Positions 15,391-24,429 of a DNA stretch of 64,000 nt are shown one piece after another. The stretch comes from UBA12087 sp964370815 (lineage in GTDB: Bacteria; Chloroflexota; Anaerolineae; Anaerolineales; Villigracilaceae). The notes beneath the pieces were generated by a model that worked only from the letters and a program-made list of their open reading frames with translations, was not told the DNA's origin and ran no database searches. The translations under genes and the position numbers were made by a program. The number at the start of each line of letters is the position of its first letter. Positions within the stretch are counted from its first letter, which is position 1. The stretch spans positions 588,497 to 652,496 of the forward strand of contig CAYJKQ010000001.1 of assembly GCA_964370815.1 (NCBI GenBank), read 5' to 3'.

Positions 15391-15999
15391 ATGCCATTTC
15401 CCAACATACTTGTTTATGCAGTCGCCTTTGGTTGCATCGGTTATTTGAGTGGGTCTTTGCCTTTTGCCATTTGGGTTACAAGAATTTTCAAGGGTGTGGA
15501 TGTACGATTGGCAGGCTCCGGACATGCCACGACCACGAATACCATCCGTCAAGCCGGGTTTGGACCTGGTTTGATCGTTTTTATTTTCGATACTGCCAAA
15601 GGTTTTCTGCCGACCTGGCTGGCATTGCACTTCGCACCTGCAACCTGGATCATCCCCCTCACTGCCGGCATGGCAGTAGCCGGTCACTGTTGGTCAATTT
15701 TTTCCGGATTTCGTGGAGGCATGGGTCTGGCAACCACAGGTGGTGCTCTTCTGGCAATTGAACCGCTTGGATTTATCGTCGCCCTGGGTGTGCTAATCAG
15801 TCTCACGCTTATCATTCATCATAGCGCTCGAGCTGCTGTTTTGACAGGTCTATTAATTGCACCTTTTATGTGGCTGGTGGGTCTTCGCGGGTTGGTTTTT
15901 TATATCGCATTCGTGACCGGATTCGTAATCGCTTATAGATTCCTGGTGGATTGGAATCGAAAATACCATGAGCTTTGGCTTGATCGGGAGAAAAGATAA
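15391..15999 (+). CDS. plsY: PlsY-like glycerol-3-phosphate acyltransferase, divergent
   Basis: PlsY acylates glycerol 3-phosphate from acyl-phosphate at the membrane, the first step of phospholipid synthesis. About five to six hydrophobic helices and the three family motifs are seen: SGSLPF (20-25), GSGHATTTN (42-50) and GHCWSIFSGFRGGMG (98-112). The motifs are altered: the usual GSGNxGATN has His for Asn, and the usual FKGGKGVAT reads FRGGMGLAT, losing the second lysine. CGGAGG lies about nine bases before the ATG. It leads an operon with an epimerase and an HpnK-like gene (two and six bases apart). A specialised acceptor is possible. Confidence 0.82.
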   Translation: MPFPNILVYAVAFGCIGYLSGSLPFAIWVTRIFKGVDVRLAGSGHATTTNTIRQAGFGPGLIVFIFDTAKGFLPTWLALHFAPATWIIPLTAGMAVAGHCWSIFSGFRGGMGLATTGGALLAIEPLGFIVALGVLISLTLIIHHSARAAVLTGLLIAPFMWLVGLRGLVFYIAFVTGFVIAYRFLVDWNRKYHELWLDREKR

Positions 16000-16001
16000 A
16001 A

Positions 16002-16997
16002 ATGGCTGAACCACAACCTGTCTGTCTTGTCCTGGGAGCAACTGGTTTCATAGGGGGGCATATCGCCCAACGTGCACTTGCAGAAGGGTATCACGTCCGA
16101 GGTTATCGCCGCAATCCCGAATCCACAGGACATCTCGGAAACGCTCCCATCGAATGGTTTAACGGAGACCTTTCAGATCTTGAGGCTCTCATTAAAGCCA
16201 TGCGAGGTGTTGATGTGGTATTTCATGCAGCCGCCTTTTACCCCTGCCGCAGTAAACCTGGAGAAGTTGCAGAACAGGTGGCTTACAGCGTTGGTGAGAT
16301 AGAAAAAGTAATCCAAGCAGTCAGGCTGGCAAAGGTAAGACGCTTTGTTTATACTTCATCATTGACAACCATAGGGTATGCTCCCAGAGATGAGGAACGA
16401 CTGGCAGATGAATCAGATTTTTACATCCCGGGGACTCTGGCTAAAAGTGCATATTATGAATCAAAAATCGCAATGGAGGCTTGCGTCCTGGAAGCAGCCA
16501 GAGATGGATTTCCTGCCCTTGTGGTCAATCCAACCGCAGTGTTTGGTCCCGGTGATGTCCATCTTACCCTGGGAAAGATCCTGATTGCCATCAAGCGTGG
16601 TTATGCAATCGTATGGGTTCCAGCCACAACGAATGTTGTTGATGTGCGTGATGTTGCCATTGGTCACCTGGCTGCAGCCCGAAAAGGTCGTATTGGAGAA
16701 CGTTATATCCTGGGCGGGTTCAATACCAGTGTTAAAAAAATCATAGAACTCGTTGCTTCAATTTTCAAAGTGCCAGGTCCTCGCTTTGGCATATCCATCA
16801 GATTCATTACTCTAATCGTGAAAATCGTTGATCTTTTCCCATGCTTATCAACCGGGAATCATATGCGCGCCATCCCACTCTGGCAAGGTTACAACACTCA
16901 AAAAGCTGAACTGGAGCTGGGAATTTCCCCGCGAGCTTTTGAAAAGACAGTTGAGGATGCCATCGCATGGTTCAAGGATAATGGGATTGAGGTTTGA
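16002..16997 (+). CDS. NAD-dependent epimerase/dehydratase, HpnA-like extended SDR
   Basis: This 331-residue extended short-chain dehydrogenase has the Rossmann GATGFIGGH at 12-20, the DVVFHAAA strand, a YTSS motif and the active-site YYESK (YxxxK). The general layout resembles hopanoid-associated sugar epimerase HpnA and dihydroflavonol-4-reductase-like enzymes. It lies two bases after plsY and six before the ChbG/HpnK-like gene. HpnA and HpnK names come from hopanoid clusters, but no squalene-hopene cyclase is in the window, so a role in another glycolipid is equally likely. Substrate unknown. Confidence 0.88.
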   Translation: MAEPQPVCLVLGATGFIGGHIAQRALAEGYHVRGYRRNPESTGHLGNAPIEWFNGDLSDLEALIKAMRGVDVVFHAAAFYPCRSKPGEVAEQVAYSVGEIEKVIQAVRLAKVRRFVYTSSLTTIGYAPRDEERLADESDFYIPGTLAKSAYYESKIAMEACVLEAARDGFPALVVNPTAVFGPGDVHLTLGKILIAIKRGYAIVWVPATTNVVDVRDVAIGHLAAARKGRIGERYILGGFNTSVKKIIELVASIFKVPGPRFGISIRFITLIVKIVDLFPCLSTGNHMRAIPLWQGYNTQKAELELGISPRAFEKTVEDAIAWFKDNGIEV

Positions 16998-17003
16998 ACC
17001 ATA

Positions 17004-17852
17004 ATGACCAAACAACTTATCGTTAATGCAGATGACTATGGGAGGACTCGGGGAGTCTCCTCCGGAATTCGTTCGGCTCATATCAACGGCATTATAACTT
17101 CGACTACCAGCATGATGAATATGCCCGGGATAGATAAGTGCCTTGAAGAGGCACTAAAGGAGTGTCCCCAGCTGGGACTGGGAGTTCACCTGGTGCTGAC
17201 CTCCGGAAAACCTCTCCTACCTGCAAACCAGATTCCATCCCTTACAGGAGGGAAAGATCATTTTCCATCACCCCCAGAGTTTATTAGACTTGTGCCTGAA
17301 ATAGATCCAAACCAGGTGTGTTCGGAGTGGAATGCTCAAATTGAGAAGTTCATCCGGTTAACCGGCAAAAAACCGGATCACCTGGATTCTCATCACCACA
17401 CTTCGTATTTTTCAGAACCTCTATTCGAGATTATGCTTGAACTTGCCAGGAACCAAGAATGTGGGATCCGCCCACCGTTGACGGAAGGAGTCGGCGATCT
17501 ACCCCTTGATCTTCCGGCAGAGATTGGGGATCAATCCAAGGACTTTATCTCTCCTCTACTTAAACGATATAACCCCCGCCGACCGCATCACTTTTTTCCC
17601 AACTTTTACAACCAAAATGCAACCAGTAAATATTTATTAAATTTGCTTGCCAATCTCCCCGCTGGAACATCCGAAATTATGTGCCACCCCGGTCTTTCAG
17701 ACCCAGAACTTATGGAAGGATCCAGTTACAACATTCAACGTGAGTTTGAATTGGTATCCTTGAAAGACCCTGATCTAAAAACATGCATTCGGGATCATTC
17801 CATCCAGCTGATCACCTATGCGCAATTATTATCGGACAAATCAAACGTATAG
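17004..17852 (+). CDS. ChbG/HpnK (YdjC) family carbohydrate deacetylase
   Basis: YdjC-family proteins are metal-dependent deacetylases of N-acetylated sugars. The metal and catalytic motifs are present: NADDYG (8-13), GLGVHLVL, DHLDSHHH and IMCHPG. The 282-residue length is typical. In the operon plsY-epimerase-ydjC it would deacetylate an amino sugar on a lipid carrier or glycolipid; that role is inferred from context only. The gene ends before the convergent endonuclease IV gene, with no clear terminator between them. Confidence 0.88.
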   Translation: MTKQLIVNADDYGRTRGVSSGIRSAHINGIITSTTSMMNMPGIDKCLEEALKECPQLGLGVHLVLTSGKPLLPANQIPSLTGGKDHFPSPPEFIRLVPEIDPNQVCSEWNAQIEKFIRLTGKKPDHLDSHHHTSYFSEPLFEIMLELARNQECGIRPPLTEGVGDLPLDLPAEIGDQSKDFISPLLKRYNPRRPHHFFPNFYNQNATSKYLLNLLANLPAGTSEIMCHPGLSDPELMEGSSYNIQREFELVSLKDPDLKTCIRDHSIQLITYAQLLSDKSNV

Positions 17853-17900
17853 GTACCCGTGAATTTATATTTTATCTGATATTAAAAACCTTTCTCCAAC

Positions 17901-18755
17901 TTAAACCAGTTTTTCTCCGCTTACTTCCATCCATAATTCCCTGAACTTGAGCGCATCCACTTCCATAACCGGGCTTTCGCACATGATACGTCCCTTTGCA
18001 CCCGAATCTGCCAAAGCCTGCATCAGCGCTTTAAAATCAAAATCCGCTTCTTCCAGGATCAGGTGGTTCTTCTCGCCTTTTAACCCATAGTTAATTCCCG
18101 AAAGATGAATGTGCAGATTCTCCATGCTCTTTTCACCCAGTGCCTGGCGATACGAGTCTAAAACCAGCATCCACTCCTGATAGGTATTCATACTGCCATC
18201 ACCCGGGCGGGCATGCAAATGTGCAAAATCAATACAGGGGATCACTCCCGGTACCGCACGCGCCAGCGCCAGGGAATCTTCCAGGGAACCGATCACTGCG
18301 GATTTCCCCATCGTTTCTGGTCGCAAAATAACCGGATTTCCAGATGCCCGCACTTCGTCCTGGCAGCCTTGCAATCTTGGTATAACCACTTCAAGGACTT
18401 CTTCAACCGAGCGTCCAAAATAGGTTCCGGGATGAAACACGATATCTGTTGCCCCGGCAAGGTTACCAAAATAGGCTGCGTCAATCAAATATTTACGCAA
18501 ACGGAGCCATTTTTCTTCATCACAGTTCAGATTTATATAATAAGGAGCATGAACGGATAGAGCAACATCGTTTTCTTCAGCCGTATCCCGGATCGCCTGG
18601 CAAGTGGTTTCTGAAACCCTAACTCCCTGAACCCAGGCAAGTTCCAATGCATCCAGACCAATTTCCCTAGTGTACTGAATGCCCCCAACAGATCCGCCTG
18701 GTTTTTTGGGGGTTGCAGAGGGAGAGCCTACGGTACCAAATCTAAATGACAACAT
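17901..18755 (-). CDS. endonuclease IV-like TIM-barrel protein (AP endonuclease 2 family)
   Basis: The protein has the Xylose-isomerase-like TIM barrel of Nfo, with metal-ligand strands SVHAPYYINL, VFHPG, RPETMG, CIDFAHLHAR, HIHLSG and GRIMCESP. Endonuclease IV cuts the 5' side of abasic sites in base excision repair; the HAPY and HPG motifs and the lengthy ligand set favour Nfo over sugar isomerases, but the latter are not excluded. The start is taken at ATG 18755 because AAGGA lies nine bases upstream; a longer form from 18779 lacks this. It stands alone between the hpnK-like gene and dgkA. Confidence 0.82.
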   Translation of the reverse strand: MLSFRFGTVGSPSATPKKPGGSVGGIQYTREIGLDALELAWVQGVRVSETTCQAIRDTAEENDVALSVHAPYYINLNCDEEKWLRLRKYLIDAAYFGNLAGATDIVFHPGTYFGRSVEEVLEVVIPRLQGCQDEVRASGNPVILRPETMGKSAVIGSLEDSLALARAVPGVIPCIDFAHLHARPGDGSMNTYQEWMLVLDSYRQALGEKSMENLHIHLSGINYGLKGEKNHLILEEADFDFKALMQALADSGAKGRIMCESPVMEVDALKFRELWMEVSGEKLV

Positions 18756-18850
18756 AATTATCTTCCTTTCTTTGTCCAAATTAAAATGTTCGCTTTTCCG
18801 TAAGCAATGAGGACAATACGGATTTTCAATGAATAATATTAGTCAACAGA

Positions 18851-19228
18851 TCACCAATTCTTCATGTAAGACCAGAGAGGTGGTCCCAGTATCAACAACC
18901 CCACTACCACCGAAGCAGATGCCGCTATCAAAACAGCAGCAGCCCCTACATCCTTGCCAACTTTTGCAAGGGGATGTTGGTCAGGGCTGGCAAGATCCAC
19001 GACAGCTTCCAGAGCACTATTTAAAAATTCAGCCGTCCATACCGTGCTGATGGTCACCAATAGAACAGCCCAATCGCGGGTTGGTAATTTTAGAAGGAAC
19101 GCCAAAAGGATGACCAAAAAGGTTACAACCGTATGTATCCAGGCATTCTTCTGCGATCGAATGACATACCACCAACCTCGAAATGCATGCCTGAAAGAAA
19201 GGGTGCGTGAACGTAAAAAATTAACCAT
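18851..19228 (-). CDS. dgkA: diacylglycerol/undecaprenol kinase family protein
   Basis: This 125-residue integral membrane kinase of the DgkA family phosphorylates diacylglycerol or undecaprenol; Gram-positive-type homologs use undecaprenol. After a short amphipathic N-terminus (RTLSFRHAFRGW) come three hydrophobic helices, with the catalytic segment TAEFLNSALEAVVDL and the AKVGKDVGAAAVL motif. It follows ybeY by 15 bases, the usual pairing. Given the glycan genes in this window, an undecaprenol-kinase role is attractive but not shown by sequence. Confidence 0.9.
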   Translation of the reverse strand: MVNFLRSRTLSFRHAFRGWWYVIRSQKNAWIHTVVTFLVILLAFLLKLPTRDWAVLLVTISTVWTAEFLNSALEAVVDLASPDQHPLAKVGKDVGAAAVLIAASASVVVGLLILGPPLWSYMKNW

Positions 19229-19243
19229 CAGGTTTCCTTAATC

Positions 19244-19702
19244 CTAATTTTCCAGGATTTTTACTCCAGACAATCCCAACTTTTCCAAGGTTTTTGCTTG
19301 AATTGCCCACATTTCGGTTTTTTCTTCTTCGTTTGCATGATCAAATCCCAGCAAATGAAGCATACCGTGTATCGTCAGTAATTGAAGTTCCGTTTCTACA
19401 GGATGCCCGACCTGACTTGCCTGGAGGCAAGCTTGTGGATATGAAATGATAATATCTCCAAGGTATGGTCTGCCAGTATCAAGGTCGATCTCATGCGATG
19501 GAAAGGAGAGCACATCGGTAACAGAATCTATCTCTCTAAATTGCCTGTTCAGATCTCTTATCTGGGAATCATCTGTTATCACCAGGGTTACATCGGTTTC
19601 CCTGTCCGGATCAACTTCTTGAATGGTGGTCTGACATGCATTCATAATTAATTCAGTTTCCGGAGTCACATTCAAATTTGGATTGAAAATTACATTGATC
19701 AT
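19244..19702 (-). CDS. ybeY: endoribonuclease YbeY, 16S rRNA maturation
   Basis: YbeY is a zinc metalloprotein needed for 16S rRNA 3'-end maturation and ribosome quality control. The signature HGMLHLLGFDH (112-122) supplies the three His ligands; LNRQFREID and TDVLSFP precede it in the usual order. The 152-residue length is normal. It is in the operon yqeY-pgpH-ybeY-dgkA, a widespread order. Confidence 0.95.
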   Translation of the reverse strand: MINVIFNPNLNVTPETELIMNACQTTIQEVDPDRETDVTLVITDDSQIRDLNRQFREIDSVTDVLSFPSHEIDLDTGRPYLGDIIISYPQACLQASQVGHPVETELQLLTIHGMLHLLGFDHANEEEKTEMWAIQAKTLEKLGLSGVKILEN

Positions 19703-19758
19703 TAGACCATCCTACCGGCGAGAGTTCTGACTGTGGGTTCGATCAATTCTATCCAAAA

Positions 19759-21861
19759 TTAAGGAGTTCCGAAAACTTTGCGCGATCCATCTTTCGGATA
19801 CTCCAAGCGTGGATGATATACTCCCTGCATTGTTGTAGTAAAAGATTCAACCACCAAACTCAAATCCCTTTGTGTAAGAGGTGCATTGTTCAACTGCCCT
19901 TCGTTCTGGGCTTTTTCAACAACTTTTCGGACGATATCTCTTAATTCTTCTTCAGTATTGGGTTTTTTTGCCCTGACGATCGCCTCAACACCATCAGCAA
20001 ACATCAGCAAAGCTGTTTCCCGTGAGCGGGGTGAAGGACCAGGATAGCGGAAATCTTCCTTATCGACAGCGGAAATATCGCCACCAGCAAGTTCCAATGC
20101 ACTATTGTACTGGTAGCCCGTTATCAGCGTGCCATGATGTTCAGCAATAAAATCATGAAGCCGACGGGGTAATTTATATTTTCGTGCCAAGTCTAAACCG
20201 TCTGTGACGTGGGCAATGATCGTGGCAGAACTAATCGCTGGGTCCAAGTCATCATGTGAATCGATATAACCAGGCACCTGGTTTTCAATAAAAAAGGAGG
20301 CATTCTCTGCTTTACCGATGTCATGATACAAAGCTCCCACCCGGGTCAATAATGCATCGGCACCAATTTTCTCAGCTGCCTGTTCAGCCAAATTGACAAC
20401 CTGCAGGCTGTGCTGGTATGTACCTGGCGCTTTGAGAAGAAAATACTTGAGCAAAGGAAAATCCGGCCGGGAGATCTCTAATAATTGCAAAGCGGTTGTT
20501 GATCCGAGAAATTGAGCAAGAAGAAATTGCATTAGAAGAGCCAGACTGCTTGAAGCTATGCCATTGAATAGTGCCGCTCCTGCCAGTGTTGCCATCCCGA
20601 CGAAATCAGTATCAATAAAAGGAAACCGGAATGCAATCACCACAGAAAAACCAAATCCGGCAATTATGATAGAAGCCCACAAGAAATGACCTACTTTTCG
20701 TGCTGAACCAAGTGCCAAAATAGCACTCATACTGCACAAAAAATAATATGGGAAAAGATCCAGCGCATTTGGCAAACCATAAGCTGTAAACATAGCCAGT
20801 ATTAAAGAAAAAACGATGCCACTCTGCATTCCAAATAATGCTGAGATCAATAATCCAAAGGCAGGTATGGGGAAGAGATATGGAACTATGGTGCGATTCG
20901 GTATGCTGAGACGGGCTGCCGCGAAAAAGACAAGAAATAGGATAGCGATCGTGATCAAGCTGCGCATATCTCGAGTATATTCAGGACGAACCCGGGTTAG
21001 AAATAGCAATACGAGAACCATGCCCAGGATAACTATTGCTCCGCCTCCAATATATTCGAATTTATTTACAACAGGTTCGATCAGGTCCTGAGAGATGAGT
21101 GTCTCATATATTGCAGGTGTTATCACCTGACCGCTTGAGACAATCATCTCCCCTTGGCGGAAGGAAACTATAACCGGTTCAACCGAGTTTCGCGCCAAAA
21201 GACGTGCAGCTTCTGTCAACTCCGGACTGTAGAAACTATTAACAGCCACAAGAGGAGAAACTAGCCTCACGACCAAATTCACTTCCGATTCGTTAAGCGA
21301 TAAACTGACCCGGGATGGCAATCCCAACCTGAGGGCATCCAATCCTTCACTGCGAATCTGATTTCGCATGACTAATTCAAGCACATTTGAAGATTCCCTC
21401 CTGACAAGATCCCATCTCTCATCGGAAAGAGCAAGCAGGGCAATCCCTGTATCCTCGTTTAATTCCAAATTCTCTATTGCCAGCAAATCAATCAGCTTCT
21501 TCTCCTGTAAATAAAATGTATTTTCCCGAATAGAGCCGATGGCAGCCAAAGATGTCCTCATTTTTTCAAGCTGAAGCCTGGCAACGGATGAATCAGATGC
21601 AGCATAAACAGGCGCGATCGCCCTTTCAGCTATATCCTGTGCTTCTTTGGTTCGTACTTCACTGGTATACTCAATTTTTTTAGGTGCGCGCAGATCTTGC
21701 TGGGCTACATCCCCCACTTCCAAGGATAAGTTGTCGGAACTTAAAGACCAGGGTTGAATTAAAATTGCATAAGACAGAATAGTAACACTAACAAGGATGA
21801 CGCCAGAGAATATGGAGTGTTTAGAAATCTTGCCTTTCTTCTTTTTTTGAATTTCCATCAT
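19759..21861 (-). CDS. pgpH: 7TM-HD phosphohydrolase, PgpH family (c-di-AMP phosphodiesterase)
   Basis: PgpH proteins are membrane-bound HD-domain phosphodiesterases that degrade cyclic di-AMP. The 700-residue protein has an N-terminal helix (19-40), a long extracytoplasmic domain (about 45-265), a seven-helix region (about 270-445) and a cytoplasmic HD domain with GALYHDIGKAEN and later HH/HD ligands (AEHHGT). The ordering and size match the family. It lies seven bases after yqeY and upstream of ybeY. No diadenylate cyclase is present in the window. Confidence 0.93.
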   Translation of the reverse strand: MMEIQKKKKGKISKHSIFSGVILVSVTILSYAILIQPWSLSSDNLSLEVGDVAQQDLRAPKKIEYTSEVRTKEAQDIAERAIAPVYAASDSSVARLQLEKMRTSLAAIGSIRENTFYLQEKKLIDLLAIENLELNEDTGIALLALSDERWDLVRRESSNVLELVMRNQIRSEGLDALRLGLPSRVSLSLNESEVNLVVRLVSPLVAVNSFYSPELTEAARLLARNSVEPVIVSFRQGEMIVSSGQVITPAIYETLISQDLIEPVVNKFEYIGGGAIVILGMVLVLLFLTRVRPEYTRDMRSLITIAILFLVFFAAARLSIPNRTIVPYLFPIPAFGLLISALFGMQSGIVFSLILAMFTAYGLPNALDLFPYYFLCSMSAILALGSARKVGHFLWASIIIAGFGFSVVIAFRFPFIDTDFVGMATLAGAALFNGIASSSLALLMQFLLAQFLGSTTALQLLEISRPDFPLLKYFLLKAPGTYQHSLQVVNLAEQAAEKIGADALLTRVGALYHDIGKAENASFFIENQVPGYIDSHDDLDPAISSATIIAHVTDGLDLARKYKLPRRLHDFIAEHHGTLITGYQYNSALELAGGDISAVDKEDFRYPGPSPRSRETALLMFADGVEAIVRAKKPNTEEELRDIVRKVVEKAQNEGQLNNAPLTQRDLSLVVESFTTTMQGVYHPRLEYPKDGSRKVFGTP

Positions 21862-21867
21862 AATCTT

Positions 21868-22314
21868 CTATTGATGCAGGAGCAAACGGACTGCATTACT
21901 AATGCGGTCACCTGGTGCTCGTCCCTGAATTCGGGGCAGCAAGGTTTTCATAACCTTGCCCATATCTGCGGGGGATGTTGCTCCAACTTCAACAACTGCT
22001 TCTTTAACTAAAACCATTAAATCGTCTTCACTGAGCTCCTCAGGCAAGAATTGTTTAAGCACCTTTATCTCTGCCTCACTCTCAGCAATCAGGTCTGCAC
22101 GTTTGGCACGTCCAGCTTCATCCAATGCCTCGCGGCGTGTCTTAATCTCCTTTTGGATGATGGCGAATATTGCTGTTTCATCCAAAGAAACCCGTTGATC
22201 GATCTCAATTTGTTTGATCGCTGCTAAAACCATGCGTACCGTGCGCCTAGTCACATCATCTCCTGCCCGCATGGCATCTTTGACCGAATTTTCAAGTTTG
22301 GTTTTTATGTCCAT
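21868..22314 (-). CDS. yqeY: GatB/YqeY domain protein
   Basis: The 148-residue protein is a stand-alone YqeY domain, related to the tail domain of the GatB tRNA amidotransferase subunit. Its role is not well defined; tRNA binding is supposed. Typical features are the helical N-terminus with IKQIEID, KEIKTRREALDEAGR, the LKQFLPEELS motif and the MGKVMKTLLPRIQGRAPG motif. It is the first gene of the yqeY-pgpH-ybeY-dgkA operon. Confidence 0.92.
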   Translation of the reverse strand: MDIKTKLENSVKDAMRAGDDVTRRTVRMVLAAIKQIEIDQRVSLDETAIFAIIQKEIKTRREALDEAGRAKRADLIAESEAEIKVLKQFLPEELSEDDLMVLVKEAVVEVGATSPADMGKVMKTLLPRIQGRAPGDRISNAVRLLLHQ

Positions 22315-22385
22315 ATCTTTTCTCTCACTTTGTATTTCTCACATGCCCAGAATTTTAGCGAAGATCTGACAATATTCTACACATT

Positions 22386-22401
22386 ATTATAGTTTATTAT
22401 A
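22386..22401 (-). promoter_or_regulatory. tandem -10 boxes upstream of yqeY
   Basis: Two perfect TATAAT hexamers on the minus strand (22396-22401 and 22386-22391) lie ten bases apart, about 75-85 bases before the yqeY ATG. No good -35 elements are seen, so this is a tentative promoter region for the yqeY-pgpH-ybeY-dgkA operon. Confidence 0.3.
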
Positions 22402-22433
22402 CCTCGTGGAAAATATATTTTTATGAATGGAAT

Positions 22434-22925
22434 TCACCTTGTGACAATCTCCATCAATTTACCAGAATTTTTGTTTTTCTTTCGGATATAGATCGTTTTC
22501 TCCACCTTGGCAAAAATATTTCCTTCCCGATCCGTAATGTCAAGCTGGTAAACTCGCTCCATCGATAATGTGCTTTTCAATTCTTCCTGGATGAATTTCA
22601 CTTCGTCATCGTTAATTTCAAAACAAGCGAACAATTTGCAATTTCCGGGTTTTTTAAAATGGATAGTTGCGGCTTTATCCCAAACAATAAAGTCCGGACC
22701 CAAACGCTTCATAAGCATGATCATGAACATGGGGTCGACTGCACCATACAAGCTTCCGCCAAAAATTGTCCCGACGTAATTGAGCGTCCGCCAATTGTGA
22801 GGAATTTCAAGTCTCAATTCGCTCCAATCTGCAGAGATGTATGTCACCCGACCACCTGTTCCATGATATGCAGGGTGAATATGAAAGAAAAAACGCATGA
22901 GATGTGTTTTGAACGACTCTGGCAT
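22434..22925 (-). CDS. DUF4442 hotdog-fold thioesterase-like protein
   Basis: The 163-residue protein fits DUF4442, related to acyl-CoA thioesterases with a hotdog fold. Seen are the RTLNYVGTIFGGSLYGAVDPMFMIML helix region, shown by its G-G-S-L-Y-DP core, and the strand VWDKAATIHFKKPG. The function of the family is uncertain; acyl-thioester hydrolysis is inferred. AAAGGT precedes the ATG. It lies 12 bases after the HET-C-like gene on the same strand, so they are probably cotranscribed. Confidence 0.85.
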   Translation of the reverse strand: MPESFKTHLMRFFFHIHPAYHGTGGRVTYISADWSELRLEIPHNWRTLNYVGTIFGGSLYGAVDPMFMIMLMKRLGPDFIVWDKAATIHFKKPGNCKLFACFEINDDEVKFIQEELKSTLSMERVYQLDITDREGNIFAKVEKTIYIRKKNKNSGKLMEIVTR

Positions 22926-22937
22926 AAAAGTACCTTT

Positions 22938-23564
22938 CTAACCGTTTATAAACCTCGTAAAAACCTCTACCGGTAGAATTTCTTTAATGATCTCGAATTC
23001 AGTGACCGTTCGCTTTACTGCAGCAGAAAAAGCATATGCAAATTTCTTTCCGCTTGCTGGACTATCCAGATTCATCCAGGCGTGCGAATCGCGCGGCAGA
23101 AGAGGAATAACAATTCTTTTTATAAAGGGGATAAAGCTTAAGATTTCAAGCGGATAATATAATTTTCCAGATCTGAGCAGCGAGTTTGACAGGATCAACT
23201 CATCCAAAGGGTCAATTTCTCCCACTGGTGGCAATTCTTTTTGATCAAATTGATCCAGCCACAATGTCACATAATTGGTGTGGGCATAAAAATCCTGGGT
23301 GGTGTGTAAAAGTCTCCCGAATGCCTTCCAGGCAGAATCCAAATCCATACGATTGACCGAAAAAATTACATCATCACGCTGTTTTTGGATGTACCCCTGG
23401 CTCCCAGCTATTTGATTATTATCAAAATGGTATTCAGAATGTCCTACCTGCCTAATGATCGCATCCTGTTTCTTGTTGGCTTGAATCACAGTTTCCAAAA
23501 CTTTCGGGGTGAGGGTTTTTTCAAGGGCATGACGGGTTATATCTGCGTGGACAGGGATCAGCAT
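22938..23564 (-). CDS. HET-C/zinc phospholipase C-like protein
   Basis: The 208-residue protein has the His/Asp pattern of the zinc-dependent phospholipase C and HET-C-like fold: HADITRHAL near the N-terminus, VGHSEYHFDN, and LLHTTQDFYAHTNYV, the last being the most distinctive. In the family these residues bind three metal ions. No signal peptide or membrane helix is seen, so unlike secreted phospholipases it should be cytoplasmic. The biological role is unknown. AAAGGG precedes the ATG, and the DUF4442 gene follows after 12 bases, hinting at a lipid-related function. Confidence 0.72.
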   Translation of the reverse strand: MLIPVHADITRHALEKTLTPKVLETVIQANKKQDAIIRQVGHSEYHFDNNQIAGSQGYIQKQRDDVIFSVNRMDLDSAWKAFGRLLHTTQDFYAHTNYVTLWLDQFDQKELPPVGEIDPLDELILSNSLLRSGKLYYPLEILSFIPFIKRIVIPLLPRDSHAWMNLDSPASGKKFAYAFSAAVKRTVTEFEIIKEILPVEVFTRFING

Positions 23565-23871
23565 GGTATATATCTACCCTTTAATTCTTTTCCAACCATT
23601 GGCTAACTATAACCTTTCAGTTTTCAAGGCTATATAGAAAAGTCCTATTTATCAAATACGAGGTCAGGAGAGAATTCTACCGGAATAGGAATTTTTTTAA
23701 TTTCTTCTTTCTGCTTCACATTTAAAGGTGTGGATCATAGTATATGAAGCAGGTAATCCACAAATAATTCATTTAAAAAAATTCATTATTAGGATCCCAA
23801 GTTATCGGATTATACGCCATGCTAATTGAAAAAAGCAACCAATTTATTCTTATTATGGGTATAATCTCTGA
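23565..23871 (+). other. 307-base divergent intergenic region
   Basis: AT-rich spacer between the HET-C-like gene (minus) and the adenosyltransferase gene (plus). The only clear signal is the -10 box at 23860-23865 immediately before the adenosyltransferase start. No ORF with a ribosome binding site, and no strong hairpin, is seen. Confidence 0.6.
23860..23865 (+). promoter_or_regulatory. -10 box of a putative leaderless promoter
   Basis: TATAAT, six bases (CTCTGA), then ATG 23872. Initiation seven bases after the box would place the A of ATG at +1. There is no Shine-Dalgarno sequence before this ATG, which fits a leaderless mRNA. No -35 element at the usual spacing. Confidence 0.5.
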
Positions 23872-24429
23872 ATGCCCACATTTTATACACGCAAAGGTGA
23901 TGATGGTACAACCGGTTGGTTGGGAGAAGGTCGTATCTCAAAATCCCACCTTCTTATTGAGACTTTAGGGTGCCTGGATGAAGCCAGCGCAGCTCTCGGC
24001 CTGGCCCATGCCTATTGCCTTGATCACCGTATTCAAGATTTAATTCAGACGATCCAACGGGATCTATACAAGATGATGGCTGAAGTTGCTGCCGCTCCCG
24101 AAAACAAGGAGCATTTCCGTTCTCTGGACACAACCAGAATTACCTGGCTGGAAGAACAAGTAGAGATTTTTACGTCCATCACCGAGGTGCCCAAAGAGTT
24201 TGTCCTACCGGGAAACACTCCTTCCAGCGCGGCATTTTCCCTGGCACGCACGATCATACGGCGATCCGAACGACGATTGGCTGAATTACAAGAAAAAGAA
24301 GATTTAAAAAACCCCGTCTTGCTTCAATATCTCAACCGCCTATCCTCCCTTTGCTTTATTTTGGAATTATTCGAAAACCAATCTGCTGGAATTCCGTCAA
24401 CATTCGCCAAAGGAAAAACACAAAAGTGA
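23872..24429 (+). CDS. pduO: PduO-type cob(I)alamin adenosyltransferase
   Basis: This enzyme transfers the adenosyl group of ATP to cob(I)alamin to make coenzyme B12. The N-terminal ATP-binding signature TRKGDDGTTG (6-15) is complete; the later RTIIRRSERRL helix and LNRLSSLCF motif match PduO-type enzymes. The 185-residue size is typical. No Shine-Dalgarno precedes the ATG, but a perfect -10 box ends six bases before it, so it is probably translated from a leaderless mRNA. The stop overlaps the GTG of the DUF554 gene. With the chelatase gene at 9-11 kb it points to cobalamin metabolism in this organism. Confidence 0.93.
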   Translation: MPTFYTRKGDDGTTGWLGEGRISKSHLLIETLGCLDEASAALGLAHAYCLDHRIQDLIQTIQRDLYKMMAEVAAAPENKEHFRSLDTTRITWLEEQVEIFTSITEVPKEFVLPGNTPSSAAFSLARTIIRRSERRLAELQEKEDLKNPVLLQYLNRLSSLCFILELFENQSAGIPSTFAKGKTQK

